Part shown: one piece after another, positions 12,001 to 27,000 of the stretch
Position numbering within the stretch: the stretch's first letter is position 1
How the letters are laid out: each line of letters starts with the position of its first letter
Assembly: GCA_022885665.1 (NCBI GenBank)
Contig: JAGQDJ010000089.1
Location: 62,001-126,000 of the forward strand
Reading direction: 5' to 3'
From: Triops longicaudatus
Lineage: Eukaryota > Arthropoda > Branchiopoda > Notostraca > Triopsidae
DNA: 64,000 nt
Program-made: the position numbers and the translations under genes
Notes under the pieces: model-generated
Seen by the model: only the letters and a program-made list of their open reading frames with translations
What the model was told of the DNA's origin: nothing
The model's database searches: none

Positions 12001-15000
12001 GAAACGATACTGCTCCTGAGAGAAAGGCAAAAAAGCGCTGAATTGAAAATGAAATGAAGAAAAGGAATCTGATCTTTTTGTGTCACCGTTGACGGTAAGT
12101 AAGCAAGACAAATGCCACAATATTCATCAAGCCTCATTTCATATTCGAATACACGAGAAACAGCTTTTACTTTTTTTAAACGGTCCTCCGAAGAAAAGAC
12201 ATTCCGTTGACTACATTCATCGTGTTGTCATGTAAAAGCTTCGGAGCGATAAAAAGCTTGGTAGCTTCAGAAAGAAAGAAAAAATAACCGGGGAAATCCT
12301 TTGTAGTTTTTGAAAAACAAAAATCTGGTTATAAAAAAATGAAACGTGTTTTCGTTAAGCCCAAGAAATTCAATTTCATGTAGCGATCCGTGCACAGGAG
12401 TAAAAGTTTGGGCGGTGGGCCGCAAATAAACGTTGATTTTAAAATCAAAGCTTGTCAAAGTGACCAAACTGAGTTGAGTTTACGAAGGGAAAAAAAAAAT
12501 GACGTGCAAGCTTTCTGAAAAACCCCGCCCGTAACCTGTGAAGGGATTTTCTAGATTACTATTCTTTTTCCTTTTTGCTTATTTGGAGCCTTCATTCCAC
12601 GCAAGAAAAGCGATGTCTCATCCTAACGTGTGCTCCACGCACAGTACGTGCATGTCCGTCAATTATTTTTTTTAATGTTGCACCTTCCGTTTTTACGGTC
12701 CATTGGGTTTGGAACAAGACCATCTTGAAATAAAAAAAGGAAGGTTTGAAGTGAGAATTTTTATCTCTCCAAAAAATTCCATTGTAAAAACCTGTCTCCG
12801 GCTCAGCGAGTTTCTTCCTCAAATTCCATTCTGCGCCGTTTCTTTAATTAGTCACTGTCCTGTGGCTTCATTTACGGACGTGTGGAGCTAATTGAAAAAG
12901 AGAGACATGCGATATGTGCTGTGCATGGACAAACAGGTCCGTTCAACTATTCTCTGAAGAAAACAAAAAATCGGCTACGAAAAAAGCTTCGCGGTAAAGT
13001 GGCCTTGCCCGCATCTCATTTGTCAATTCACACTTGGCGACAGTCTAGGTACTCTAAAAGTCTCCCCTACCTTATTGGTTTAAACGTGCAAAGACGTGTC
13101 ATTAGCAATCGGTTAGGATCAACAAACAAACGCGAACAGCTGAACAATGGAATTGTCACGTAAACGGATGTAGCCATGTGCAAAACAACACGGCAGAGTT
13201 AAATTTCACGAATTGGTGTGAGCAATCATTTGGCAGCTAATGAATCCCAAACTGTGAGTTGGACTCGTCCGCAAAAACGGGGCAGGGGATTTTATAACAA
13301 CTTTTCGACCTGATATTTACTTTAAGAGGGTCGTGGTGACGGTTGGTAAGTATTGGCTGGGTTACAAAACAAAAAGGATATTGTCCTGTGGCGGTAGCGT
13401 CGTTTTCGTGATGGGAAGCACGGTATTGGTATAATAAGGTTTTATTGAATGACAGGAATAATTAGCGTTCGGTTCACGAGATGACCATTTCTTGAGGAGT
13501 CATAAAGGCGCGCTCAAAGCTTGGTCCCCACCCTAAAACCCATTGGACTTCCTCTTTCTTTTTATTAAATATGGTAATTATGTAGGTTTTGCTTATTGCA
13601 CGTCTCCACAAAGTTTAGCTGAACTTTCGACTTGCTCAGAAACTGCTGACGACGTATGCGAGTCTTTATTTAGAAAACCAACTCGGCACATTCCATGTCG
13701 TACACACAATAACATCTTCTCAAACAGTGAAATCTGATCGCACGAAGGACAGTGAGGATCACCATAACATAATTGCGACACTAAGGCACCTATAGTTAAA
13801 AAAAAATCTGCAAACTTTTATTTGACATGTTTTAAATTTAACTTCTACCTTTATACGTTCCCATTTAAAATTCGGTAAAACTTCGTTTTTAAATTTTCTC
13901 GATGTGTTCATCTTAAGTTTCTTTTTTAATTTAGAACAATTAATAAACGTTGGTATATGTGGAAAATAATAAGGAGCAAATGGTCTTGTGACTTAGGGTA
14001 GCTTCCCATTCTGTATTTCTTCTAACATTCAGTTCACTAATTTCTAGCTTACTGGTTAACCATTACTAACATGACTCTACGATAAGGTCACTTGTCATAA
14101 AGTGCAAAAATCGAGAATAAGTAAGGAACGTAGACATCTCAGTATTTAATGGCTACAGTGAAGGCATTCCTTACGCAATTACTTTTCAACGGGTTTACAT
14201 CAAAAGTTTATCTTTGTCTGTTTTCAGGCGTAGAGGTAAATTTAAAGCCAAGAAGTGCGAGTGCTTACTTCTTGCAAGACAAACGAAACGACCTTCCCAA
14301 GTTTACCCAGTGGGCCATTACGTATGCGTTCCTTTGAAAGGGCTTGAGAAAGATGAAATTAACTAGGGTGCTTCCTTAAAAGTTACATTATACTGAGTAA
14401 ATAAATTTACCTGAAACACCTTGCTCAGATTACCATATAACGGCAAAGACGAATTCATTTTTTCTCCCTCCCGAACATAACCCTCCCATTTGCGTCCCAC
14501 ATTTCTTTTCACCAGGGAAAAACGGGGCGTGAAAGTCAGAATCCAGTTCAAACGAAATTCAGCCAGAATATTATCTCTAAAAGGAATCTTTTATTCCTTA
14601 ACGCGGAACTGGGCCTCACCAGCGCATATTTGTCTAGCTTCTTTAACGAACAAAAAAAAAGAAAGAAAAAGACTGAAAACTAAAAACAACGTCAAACTAA
14701 TCAACCCGTCTTGTAAAAAAATCAATATCTTATTCCAAATTGTTTCCGTCATAGCTTGACAAGAAATGGGCTTGCATATAGGACAAAACCGGCCAATTTG
14801 TTGAGGAATTATTCATAAGTTTCGACCCTAGCTTCAACACGGTCCCGAAAATGAAAACCGATAAGACGCAAATCAGAAAAAGAGAAGAGAAGGAAAATGG
14901 TACAAGAAAAAAAGGCAGAACAAGAAAACGTTAGTGGGCTGTCTGGCCATTGCCTGATTACCAATTCCTAATATAAAAAACTGTTTTCTTTGATTTTCTT

Positions 15001-18000
15001 TCTTTTTTCTCTTTCTACTAACGCCGGTACCTGCTGAATATTCCACAGGTTTTTTTCGTGCATCGCTCATCCTTTCTTCTTCCTGGGAGCCAAAGATTCC
15101 CAACACACTACAACCGTCCAGTACCTACCAGTCATATAACCCTGAATGCACAGCAAAAAGAAGAGGAAGCACTAACGAGAAGAGGAAGAAGAGAAGCAAA
15201 ACAAGAGATGCTGAGAAGTGAGGCTGCAAAGCGTCTCCAAATATATAAATGCATGATTTTGACCAGCCAAAAGAACTCCCATCCCCTTCCCGGAGAACCA
15301 GCACAATCGTCATAGCCACAGGTAGAGAGCGTCTGTTTACCAACTGATTTATGCCTAAAGAAAACCGCTAGCCGCCTAAGATCCTTTTCGCTGTAGAACT
15401 TCGCCGATTCATTTTTTACAAACCTTCGCTCTTTCCACCATGCATAATATTCTGAGGTACTTGCAACAGCAAATAGCCACTGTTTTGCTAAATTAACTGC
15501 AGCGGGCATACAGGCGAATAAACCGGGAAATTTAAACAACGGAAATATACATGTTATACCTCTATTGTACAACACCTTATTCGCAATACTGCAAATCTGA
15601 TTACTTGTTTAGCACAAATTTCGAGCAAAGACTTTCGTCCCATTAATTTCTGAATATTTTACCACTTCCCATCTTCTACCTTCACATTCGGGGTCACCTT
15701 TTACGAAATGCCGTGTCACGAGAACATATTTCTACTTTTCTCTATTCGACGTGAGAGCTATTCATTGTATCGTTTCTACTTATGCCATTGTCTCGATATC
15801 ATTAACAAAAGATTGACTGCGATGCACAGAACTTTGAAATTTATAACAAAATGGAATCTCGGCGAATCAACGCTCTTGTGTGCATACTTTTCACGCAAAT
15901 ACTGTAAATTATATAAATGTCAGCACATTACAAAATTCCAGACAGAGCGATTTGTTACATTTATTTTAGCCACAGGAAATTTCCGATATCAACAATCGAG
16001 CTTTTCTGGTCAAACACGAGCGATAATTTTATTCTTTTTTTTTATTTGTATTAATTTTGTGTAAGTCAGGACTTCTTATACTTTTTACGTAAAAATTCGA
16101 TTTCTTGCTTATTTGCATTTTATGTATCCTTTTTCAAACTTTTGTAGTTTCCAACGCTTCTCAATAGAGACCTGAATATTTTTCGACCACTGTCCACTTT
16201 GTTAAACGGATTTCTGCATTTTGTGTGAGTAAATCTGAAATTTGGGGCAAAATAATACAGTAAATTAATAGTTAGTTCTCTTTCACATCCCTTTAGCAGT
16301 TATGGGTGCTCTTGTTTCAGCGTTCAACGTACAGACTTTGAAGTAGACATTGATGAAATGGTGGACAATGTGATTTCCCTGCTTTTCACGAGCTTATTTT
16401 CTTAAAAGATCGAAGCAAACTCCTTAAGCTGGTTATTTACGGTAAGCATCCTTCGTGACTGGAAGTTTTATGCACCAGGCTCTCATCAAGTCCTATTGTT
16501 ACCTTAGTAGATGCTGAATACGGACGTCTAAGCTCACTTCAACGCTTTTTAATTGGATATATTAATCATCATCATCTTACCTCCTCCGCGTGCCCTTTTC
16601 TTAGGAATTAAACAATACAAGTACTTTGACCACACGTTTTGGTGGTTTTCTTGTTTGTGGCTTCAAAAGAATATATTAAAAATAAATACAAGTCCGTTTG
16701 CACAAGATGAGATTTTGGACAGTAAACATCGTCTATAAATTCTTTTTTTTTTCAACCTTTTTCTTTTACTAGTTACAGTTAGTGGTCCAAAAGCTTATCG
16801 GAAAAGGAGGCGTAAGTGATGGAGAACTTGTCGTGATCCATTAAAGAAAGGCTTTGGGCAGATGAGTCAGTGCGCATATAGATTTTGTTTGATGCCCGTT
16901 GATGCGTTTCCAAAGCGAAAAACTTCGGGTTCCAAAATCTTACACGCGCCTGCTAATGCGTAGCTCAGCGAGCCACGACAAGAATGAGGCGGAGCTGAGA
17001 GACTTGACCAGCAACACAGACAGGGAGAGAGGAGAGGTTTGGTTCTTCACCTTCCTTTATATACGAACAACTTTGAACTCCAAAAGCCATAGCAGCTACT
17101 TTACAGGTAACGGTACATAACGGTCTGCATACTCCCCAAACAATTGGGTTCTAATCTTATACGATAAAAAAGCTCACAATTTTTATGACCACACGCTGTC
17201 AATGTAATATTAAATACACAGCCCTTGGGAAAAAACTTTCCTTGCTGCCTTCGGGAAATGAACAAGAGTAAATCTCCAAAACATAGGTTGTATGAGCACA
17301 AACTAAATTTTGCAGTCTGATAACACCTCTACGGGAAATTAATTGAATTTGTAGCTTATATTAAGTTTCCACGAAAGCATTTTTCTTAAAAACAGGGGCC
17401 TTCTCTAACCACTTAGTTATTGTTGCAGGTTAGGTAAGAAAAGTAACTTGTTAGGGTATAAGAGGCTCCGATACACAAGTCACGCAAATCTGGAGACGTT
17501 CATGCAAAAATGCAGAGAATTAACGCAAACGCAGAGAACGTTATTTCGCTACGGGTTAAAACATCGCAACAGGATGCGGTTGCTAATAAACAAGTATTCA
17601 AAAACCGACATCATAAACCGCGTCCTTAAACTTGGCAGGCCTCACAGCCAAGAGGAGAAAAAGTGTCTGGAATGTTTTCCGGGACGTTACCCATCCGACA
17701 AAACGTGATATATTCGCACCATAAACGCACGTGGAGACAGCGTCCTACAATTTTTTTTATTATTATTTTTTTTTGTCAACGACGATAGACAGATCGCATG
17801 TGCTTAGCACTTGTATAAGTTAGCATTGATTAAATACAGAAATATATAGATCAATCCATTTTGATGCCGTTTGAGTTCCATTGGTGTCCAATCAAAACAC
17901 TGTGAGTTTCGTTGTCACATTTTAAACAGAAAATCTATCAGAAGTGTATATTTAACAATTTTTATATTTTAAGACAAGTATAGCTGCGAGGCAAGTATAG

Positions 18001-21000
18001 AATTTATTTAAACACTAGATATCTTGAATAAGTAATTAGGTTCCAGATGTAAAACAATAAAACAACTGCGAAGATTTTTTATTACTAGAAAGACTTTTTC
18101 ATTGATATGTAAAAAATGTGCTTGATTCGGAGGAAATATATTTCCGTATAAATAATGTTTGAAAATGAGGTAAATTACAGGTATTTGTTGCGGTAAACAT
18201 AAGCCACAATGGCAGTTGTTTGAAAGGGTTAAAGGCTTTCAAATCACCTGACAGCCCTCAAGAAGCCTTTATGCAAAACAGTTTGGGCCTGTTAAGATCA
18301 AATGGAGTCTGCTACATTACACCCGTACACGTTGTGCTATGCAGAGCAAAGGCAAAAACTTAACCCATCATTGCTAATCACGTTTTCCCATCAACATATT
18401 CAAAGGGGAAAACCTTTCAACTTGTATCTTTGTAGCAGGCTCTCTGTCTTTCTCTCTCTTTTGCAGCCACGGAACAACACTGTTTACCATAGAGAAAGAG
18501 TAATAACTTCTGGGCTAATGAACAATTGCGGAAAAGTTGATGGAATGTTAGTTTTTAGGGGGCGTTTCGGAATACTTCACGTCTTCCGAACTAAAAGATT
18601 CCATTCGTGTTGTTAACGTTTTTGTGACGGTGAAACTTCGTACCAAAAATCGTGCCACTCTTTCTCAGCTTCCGGCAACTTATTCAGAAAAGTTTGATCC
18701 TTTTGTTGCTTCAAAAATTAGTGTCTCATAGCAAAAGATAATTGAATGGTTAGGCAACGAGGTTGAATGCTTTTAAAGAATTATTCGACTCAAAGAAATT
18801 GTAACTTAGTTTTCTGCTACAAGAAAAATGAATTAAATACGTCAACAAGTCGCTAAACTCTTTATCTCTTTTCGTTTCAACTTCCTTTTAATTTTGAACT
18901 ACATTACTCTAATTTTCTCCACAAGTACTCTTACGATACCGTTTATTGTAAACATACTTAACAGAGACGTATATTCAAGCTACAATTACCCTTTCTGTAT
19001 CCTTAAAATCTTTTAGTAGAACACTAATTCCTCCATCTAACATTCAAAATCTAAAGAGTGGACTGACATGCTTTACAACGTTGCATTCTTGGTTAACTGT
19101 GTTCAGTGTTGAAAGAAATTTCGAAATCTTAAACCTCCTAACATAATCGTATTAGGCCGCCCAATATATTCTGGTAGATCTACTTATATATTCTCTGTGT
19201 CCGAACTTATTAGTCGGTCTCAAATGTTTATCCCCATGGTTGCGTTTGCAGTTCTTCCTCTGCCGTCAACCGCAAAATAAATCCGATTAGAGGAAACCAC
19301 TAGTGTGTACCTTCTCGTCTTCGCAGACCTTGCGTCACCATCGGATTCAAATGCACGTGTTATCTCAAGAAAGCTGACACTGTGTGTCAATCTAAAGGAA
19401 TTGTTGGTCTAATCAATCGTAACCGTAGCACAGTTTCTTCTTTCAGTTAACCTTAATCCTGCGGGGTTCGAAAGTGTTGATTAAGACATACCAATGTGCC
19501 TGAACATGGGATACAGTGCACCCTCTCGTAATCCTGAGCAGCTAATTGGATTCTTTGCTTTCTTAAACTCCTGTTCTGCAACAGTCACACTTAAAACTGA
19601 AAAAGTCAACAATTTTTAAAAAAAAGAATCAACAGAAAATCAAAACTAGCAAAGAAAAATGTTTTATTTTGTAAATAAAAATTTCAATATTTTGTCATCT
19701 CAAGTTAAGTTCTCTGAAAACCGGCAATCTATCAGTTCTCTTTCAAATCATCGTTGCAAATTGAAAATTACCATTTCGGACTCTAACGACGTCCTCAGCC
19801 TTATTTGGTGTGAAAACGCTTCATTTTTTTCTCTATTCTTTGTTTGCTTGTTCATAGAGGGCTTTAAGATTAGCAAACCACTAAATATGGCTTCTAGAAT
19901 TACCAAAATTTTAAAAATTCAATTTACAATTTTTCGCGGAATTAATAGGTACATTACAAATAAAGTTACGGCATGGTGGAAACTTCATGGAAAAGTTTAA
20001 AAGTAAGAAGTGAATTGAAGGTAGAACCTCCCCGGAAAGTGAAATCTGCTCTTAATATTCGATCAAAGTCAATCTAATTAAAACAAGGCACGCGATTGAC
20101 TCGTTTTCTTCCTTTAATATGGAAGTCTTCCAAACTAACACTACTTAATATACTAATGGGTTTTTGAACCATACCCAAGCATCCTTAAAAAAAATAAAAA
20201 CAACCCCCAGGAAATCCTTGATGAATAATGTATGGCCCTATAACCATAACAATGCCCTGAAAATTCTGTCGATATCAAAACTAACCCTTCACGTACAGGA
20301 GAACATGCTCAAAAGCCAAACGCTTACAGCATTCTCTGAAAACACATACAAAAGAATGTTTCCGCCTGTCATATTAATAAACCGAGCCCCCAGATAAAAG
20401 AAAAGAAAATAAAAGCCCGTCGACAGTTTTATTCTTAACCTCTGTAAAGGCGCCATGGTTAAGTATTTATCTATAATTTCTGGGGAAAAGAAAAGAAAAC
20501 AATGCGTGCCACCTCCTCCGGTTTTTGTTTGGCCCATAGTCTTTTCCATGTCGTGTTTACATGAACCGACTAAAGCTGTATATCTTTTGGGTCTTCAAGA
20601 CCTCCCCAATTTGCTGTCCAGCAAAAATCTTCCCTTTTTTATTTACGACAGCATCGTCGCGTTTAAGCCTTTATCAGGCATAAAAATATAAGCGACGTTC
20701 CTCAACTTACGTACGCACACAGTAATTCTTGTGTCCCGTATCAAGTATCATCACTAGCGCGATAAATCTCGACCCTTTCATCACATCTGTTTCTCCCCTT
20801 TCAAAGGCAAAGGATCAAACTCAAAGTGGGTAATTTGGTGACGTTACAAGCTTGCGATGTTTTGGCAGAAAAGCTCGAAATGCGAAGCTTTGCTGTAAGG
20901 GTTTGTTAGCCAAAAAGCTTACAATATAGTGCTTACGCAATAAGTACTGTCAGGCTTCGGTATTTCTGACTCGTGTCCATCAGATAAAAAGGACGGGTGA

Positions 21001-24000
21001 CGGAACTTGGCACGCTTGGCGAACCCAAATACGGCCTCCAGCTCAAAATTCAAGTTTTCAAATTAAAAATGCTCAACGTCTTCGTACAGCCTTTCAGGTG
21101 GAGCTCTGCTCTAGCAACAAAGAGGTGATCGATTAAAAAACTCGGAGAAAATTAGGTACCCTCAAAGTACACCAAAGATCGAAATCTTCCATCAGACAAG
21201 CAAAGTTCGCAACAGTGGAGAAAGATGGCTTGTTGGACACAGTAAAGAGTTTGCGTAAGGAAAGATAAGCCAAATGCAAGAGATGGGAAAGATTGTAATT
21301 TTTTATTACAAAACTAACAGAAAGGAAAATTAATGACTTCAGAAAGGTTATTCAACTACAGACCAATCTTTCTATATTTAAGCTTGACTACATTCTCAAC
21401 TGCATTACGGCGTAATACCGAGCAAACAATGTACTTAAATCACATGCATAATTACGTCATAGAACAATGTTAATTAAAGAATACGGTACATTTATTCTAA
21501 AACGGAAGGGATAGAAGTTAAAAGCGGAAAAATCGCCCATAACCGTTTTCTCAAAAGAAACACAGAGCTCAAGTTCAAACTAAGTTTTTAGCACTTTTCA
21601 GCAGAAACAATAGAGTCTTACACAAAGCAAGAGTCTAGCGCAACAGAAATCCAAAGCTGCAAATAAAAAAATTAATTTCCCACGTGACAAGAAAAAGTAG
21701 AGCAGTATTGAAGGTTACCAGACAATGAGCGATTCTTGATACACTGTTCAAGTACACAACAAAGGGCTACATGACTTGGAACAATATAACTTTTAGAAAA
21801 GCTAGTAAAATAACTTTCCTTGCCAAAAATGTTGCAACCCGTCTCTTGCATTAGCTTTAAATATTGCAAAGCTTCTGAAATTTATGGGTCAACATTACTA
21901 CACAACTTCAGCGTTCATTTGTATTCGTTCAAATATTAACAGCTCCTTGCCGTGTTTACCATGCGGGTTGTCCATTGCAGAGTTATCCTTTGTCACGCAG
22001 GTGTCGTGAATATATAAAAGTAACCTTTTCCATGGATTAATCCGTACGATGTATTGTAGAGTCATTTTAATATGTGTCATACTGCTATTTTCTATATACA
22101 TCTGGCTATTTTCACAATTAAAGCTATTTTTTTTTAGGTTAAAGCATTGTTAAGAGCAACAAATTCCTTTCTTTTGATTCAAAATTCCAACAAATTTAGA
22201 ACCCTTCGTTGAACCTCTCTTAACATGGGCTTTTCTTTCTTCTTTTTATTCTGTATTTTTTCTTGACGTCCAGTAGCTCAGTTGAGGTTCCAAATCTGAG
22301 CTGCTGGTCTCTAACGGTGGTTACGGTATAAAAGGCTGCGTATTTTCTCGGGTTTTGTTTGCCAAAGGAGCCCATGCAAACTCTATTCCAGGTGCACTGA
22401 TTGGAAGCAGACACGCCAAGCCAGCGCAAAGGAACAACCTTTCATCAGTTGGCACTTGGGGGGAAAGGAAAAGATAAAAACCCATTGCCTTGTTGCTAGC
22501 TGTGCCAAACGCCGCACTCTCCACCACTACTCCAACAACCCATCTCTTCAATATGCATAGATACATTATCAACAAAATTCTTTATTAAAGATTCCTTTAG
22601 GCCCTTCCTTAGATTCCTCTTCCCCCACCTCCTTCTTGCTTCTTTCTGGCTTGCTCTCCGTTCTTTTTCGAGCCTCGTGCATATGCACAGGATTTTGTGT
22701 TTTATATCCATAAATATCTGTGCAAAGATGGGCGCAACAAACAAAAAGCCCCAACTCGAGGAATTTATTGGAACCAGTTGCAGACTCCCTGATGCTTGAC
22801 AGAGTTTTTCGACTGATGCTTAAAATATTAGCTCATTGTCGTGTACACGAAACGAATCTTGCACAAGGGTATGTAAATATGGCAAATTTTTCATAGCTTT
22901 CCCGCTTCCTTGCTCCTTGGTCTCGTTTGCATAACGCCATTTGCATAGTTACGATCACCTCGAAAAAAAAAAGACTTTTTCTCTCTCGCCATCTCCCCCT
23001 TTTTTGTTCTGGTACTTTTAGGGAGCTTCCAGGTTCAAGAACATCGGTTTTGCGGTTCGATACATTTCGTATCCGAAGGCGTGACCCAAGGCGTGGTCTA
23101 AAGAAAGGTACTTTGCCAACCTTTGTGCTAAAGTTCAATTCTCACAGAAGTTGTCTTCGACTTCCAGGCGTAAGCCGCCACGCGGGAAAACTGCCACCAA
23201 AGCTTGGGTTAGGTGTAAGAATTACGTCAGAGAGCTCCTATACATGTAGGAATACGCGATACTGAAGTAGGAGTGGGAGGCGAAGAAGTCAGTGGCGTTG
23301 ACCTTCACTTTCGCTTCTCTGTCGTTTTCTACACGTTATGATACCCGGAATTGTTCGAAAAATTATTAGCCAATTTGAATAGCTTTCAAGGACGTCCACA
23401 ACGCTTTTTTAGCAAGGTTTATGATGGCAGTTGGCGAACTATGAACTCGGCAAACAACAATCTTTGAATGCATTCTAGAGTGTTCTTTTAATGACCTCAA
23501 ACAAATGCTTAACAGTCCCTAAAAGCCAAAAGAACGTTTCAATGAACGCTCTACATCTTTCACTGACAACTCAATAGCACCGAGTGAGCCACAGCTACAA
23601 ACTACCTATACTTGTAATGTTGAAAAAAGACACTGCGAGAACCACCCAAAACACAAGCGCATACATGCGAAATAAATATACGAAATTTTTTAGGCTTTCC
23701 CAGGTTTTGTTTTCATTTTTATGCGTGATTTTTCTATGAAGACATTCAAACGTTGTGACTTTCACATTTTGTTTTATTCCTTACAAATTAGTGCTTTCTT
23801 TCATTCGTTGTTTCCATTACGATAAAGCATTTTATTGACATTTACTGCGGTTTAAATTATGTCACACTAGCCGGAAAAATGTCTCCTGAAAACGGGAGAA
23901 AACCTTGCAAGCTTCACAAATTACTAACTTGTAAGCCTCTATATGTAAAAAAAAAAAAAAACGATTCAAAACCCTTTGCTTGATGTCAAAGCGCATATTT
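12001..24000. other. Non-coding, AT-rich DNA; no gene recognised
   Basis: No recognisable coding sequence or RNA gene. The longest frame is 147 codons at 15132-15575 on the minus strand, starting at a non-ATG codon and showing no domain. An imperfect 12-bp hairpin lies at 22270-22307 and a 15-nt A run at about 23947-23961. Confidence 0.6.
22270..22307. repeat. 12-bp hairpin with a 14-nt loop
   Basis: CCAGTAGCTCAG (22270-22281) pairs with CTGAGCTGCTGG (22296-22307). Only one position departs from perfect, and it would be a G-U wobble in RNA from the plus strand. Pairing weakens outside these arms, so the stem is too short for a typical microRNA precursor. Function unknown. Confidence 0.6.
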
Positions 24001-27000
24001 GTCTTACAAATTAAGATATGAAAACCCTCAATAATACTCATCGGATAGAATGCACGGTTAGCTTACAAGTCGCGGTCATTTTATGAATGTTTTAAGGTCC
24101 CGTTTCTCGATATGTGTTAATTAGCTATTGTTATCTAGCTACATGCAAATACGCATTTCAAAGGTTCTTTGAACGTACGTGCTATAATTTGCAATATATT
24201 CTATTGAGAAGTCGCTAAAACTGCTCCGCGAATTCACGTGGACCATTCGTAAAGGCAATAAAAACAAAGAATTCACCGCTCCTTAAAAAGTGACTGCACA
24301 GACAAATTTTTTAAAATAAACTAATTCTCATATGTTATACATACCTTTGCAATGGAAACCTTCTAAACCGGCATCGTTTTACATGGATGTGTTTCAGTCA
24401 ATTTTTCTAAACGAATTCATTTCCTTGTGCGCAATCCGTAAAGAAATAGTACGCACAAAGGACAGAAAACGGAATTGTACTGTACAAAAGTTTGCTAGAA
24501 TGTAAGTCCAATTCAAGTAAAAATGTTGGTGTGATTCGGGAACAAGAATGTTAATTGAAAACCCAATCTATCGATTTTTCTAAAGAAATCAATTTCAAAT
24601 AGCTAGCGATGTCCTAACCATATCCACATTTTTTATATCACTCAGAACATCTTTCATTTGGTCGGCACAAGGTTCACTCTGTTAATGCCGCATGAGAGGA
24701 CTTCTGTACTGAGATTCGAAGGCGTGTTTGACTTGGTCACATTTTTTGGTTGCACAAGGATTATTTCGACCTCCTAACCATTCCTATGAGAGTTTCTCGC
24801 ATGATGCATAACCGATTACTTGACTTCGTCAATCATATTTGCTTCTAATCAACATACCAGTCCCTAGTGATGCCTGTTCGCATAAGTGCACCAAGTCTTT
24901 TTGATTCGTCTATTGAAGCCGGCTGTATAATGAGCTATCATGACAAGTGCCTGTAATGAAAAACTTTATGTTAAGGAGTACGAAACGCTTTTGCATTTGC
25001 ATGAGTGAAGGTGACGCGTGGCTTTTCGTGACGAAAGAATTTTTCCAGAATTTTCATCTTCCGTTGCGTCTTGGAGCAATATGAATGGTAATGAATCAAA
25101 TCACCTTCTCTCAGGGTTCAGGATCGTTTTCCCCGTTTACGAGTTTTCAACATTTTCGATCAAAACCTGACAATTAACCCTTGAAGTCGTGGCGTTTTTC
25201 ATTCACGAGCTCGGAAAATCTAGTTGCCATAACATAAGGCTCTTTTTCGCCCCCATCACAATCCAAAAGGCCGGTTAGCCGATTCGGCCATACCTGAATG
25301 TTCTGTATCAAAGCGAATTGGAAGTGGAGAAGACGAATCTGACCTGGTCGACTCATCCATCAACCTGAATCTTCAGAATACATGACAATAAGGCTTGGGT
25401 CAATCTTAATCCCGATAGATGTTGGTTCTATCGTTCATGCGGACGACTAGGGAACATACCAGAACATTTGCATATATTACATCCTTTACAAGGCCAATAG
25501 ATACGCGGGCTGGCAATAAACCCGCCTCGATGCCCATAAGGCTGAGAAGTAAAACAACGGTTTTACCCACGCAATTGCATGCATATTACGTTGTAAAACA
25601 TTAACCGGGACGTGTATTACTGAACCTTTTAATTTTCACGCTGGTGTGTTAAAAACAAATCTCCACGCCCCTTTGCGCTCATCACATTTCTTGATTAACT
25701 AACTGACAAGGCAAGAACCTCGCCACATGTGATTACCAATACCCCAGAAACGGAGGAAAAGCTTTCATTAATCTTCCTGTTTTCTTTTCATCCTTTTTTT
25801 CACGTAAATGAGACCAAACGTGTAAACGTTTTCCCAGAAATTCTGATTACAAAACCACATTTAGAAAGATTCTCTCTTCAGACATTTAACGGAGCACTGA
25901 AACAACACATTCACACACATGACGCAAACTAGTCGAAAATGGAAACAGATTGCTATCTATTTACTTTCCTTATTTCTTCGGTCGTCTTTTAAATTACGGG
26001 TAACTTATTAACCTTTTATTCTTTGATATTACGTTTGTCGCTAGAAATCAAACTTCCAATCCTTTAGAGTAAAATAAAATACACGGCTGAAGATACGTTT
26101 ATGACTTTAACTGACTGATATTTCAAAATTTTCAAATAATATTTGTTTTAAACTTACTTATTATTTAATACCAATCGAGTCGCTTAAAATTGTATTTATT
26201 TTATTGTTACAAATCTGTATTGCCTATTTTAACATATTTAAATCTTTGGTAGAAAAAAATTAAATTAGACCTTCAAGATTAATTACATAATATTTTTGTC
26301 CTTTCAGGCAAAAATACAAAAATATCTGTAAGAAATGTGCGTTAACCAATGCTCGAAAATAGTCAAGGTTGTAAAATTTCGACTTGAGTTACGGATCGAA
26401 ATTTTAATTCACAGTGACGTGCGAATATCTACATCAAAGGGCCTACATAAAAAATTCAGCCCCAAATTGGTTTCGTTGCGTTCTCTTTGCGGCAGAAATT
26501 GGACCCTGGCTTGATATCCGTTTCCAAATCTACTATTCGCCGTCCCTGTGACTATGGACATGCTTCCGTGAAATAAGAAAAATTTTAGTCATATTGTCGT
26601 TGTCCTGTCGGTTAGGTCAGGTGGACTATGAAATCACTGAAGCTTGGAAGCTGATTCGAAGTGACGCTGGCGTGTTTGGACTTTTTCGAACTCCCTTTTC
26701 TAAAATACCAAGCGTTCATGCCTTGTGAGTCGTGGTTGTGTTGGTCAAATGTTGAATAAGTAAAAGATCTTCAATCGAAGAACTAATCTTCACGGCAAAT
26801 TGTTCGAAATATCTTCAACTTGTGAACACAAAAAATAAGCTACCTGTCGTGAAATTCTTTGCTCGAACACACTTTCTCTCAGCAGACGCGTGTCTATGGA
26901 AAACTGAAGAATCTTTTATTTCTAGACGAATTCTTGCCCACAATTTCGCTAAAGTACTTACGGTGGGAAAGACGCCTCTTGGAACACACTTGAATAGTCA

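Noticed and set aside
15132..15575. 147-codon minus frame
   Set aside because: Non-ATG start, no recognisable domain, a hydrophobic end produced by a pyrimidine-rich tract, and a length expected roughly once by chance in a window of this composition.
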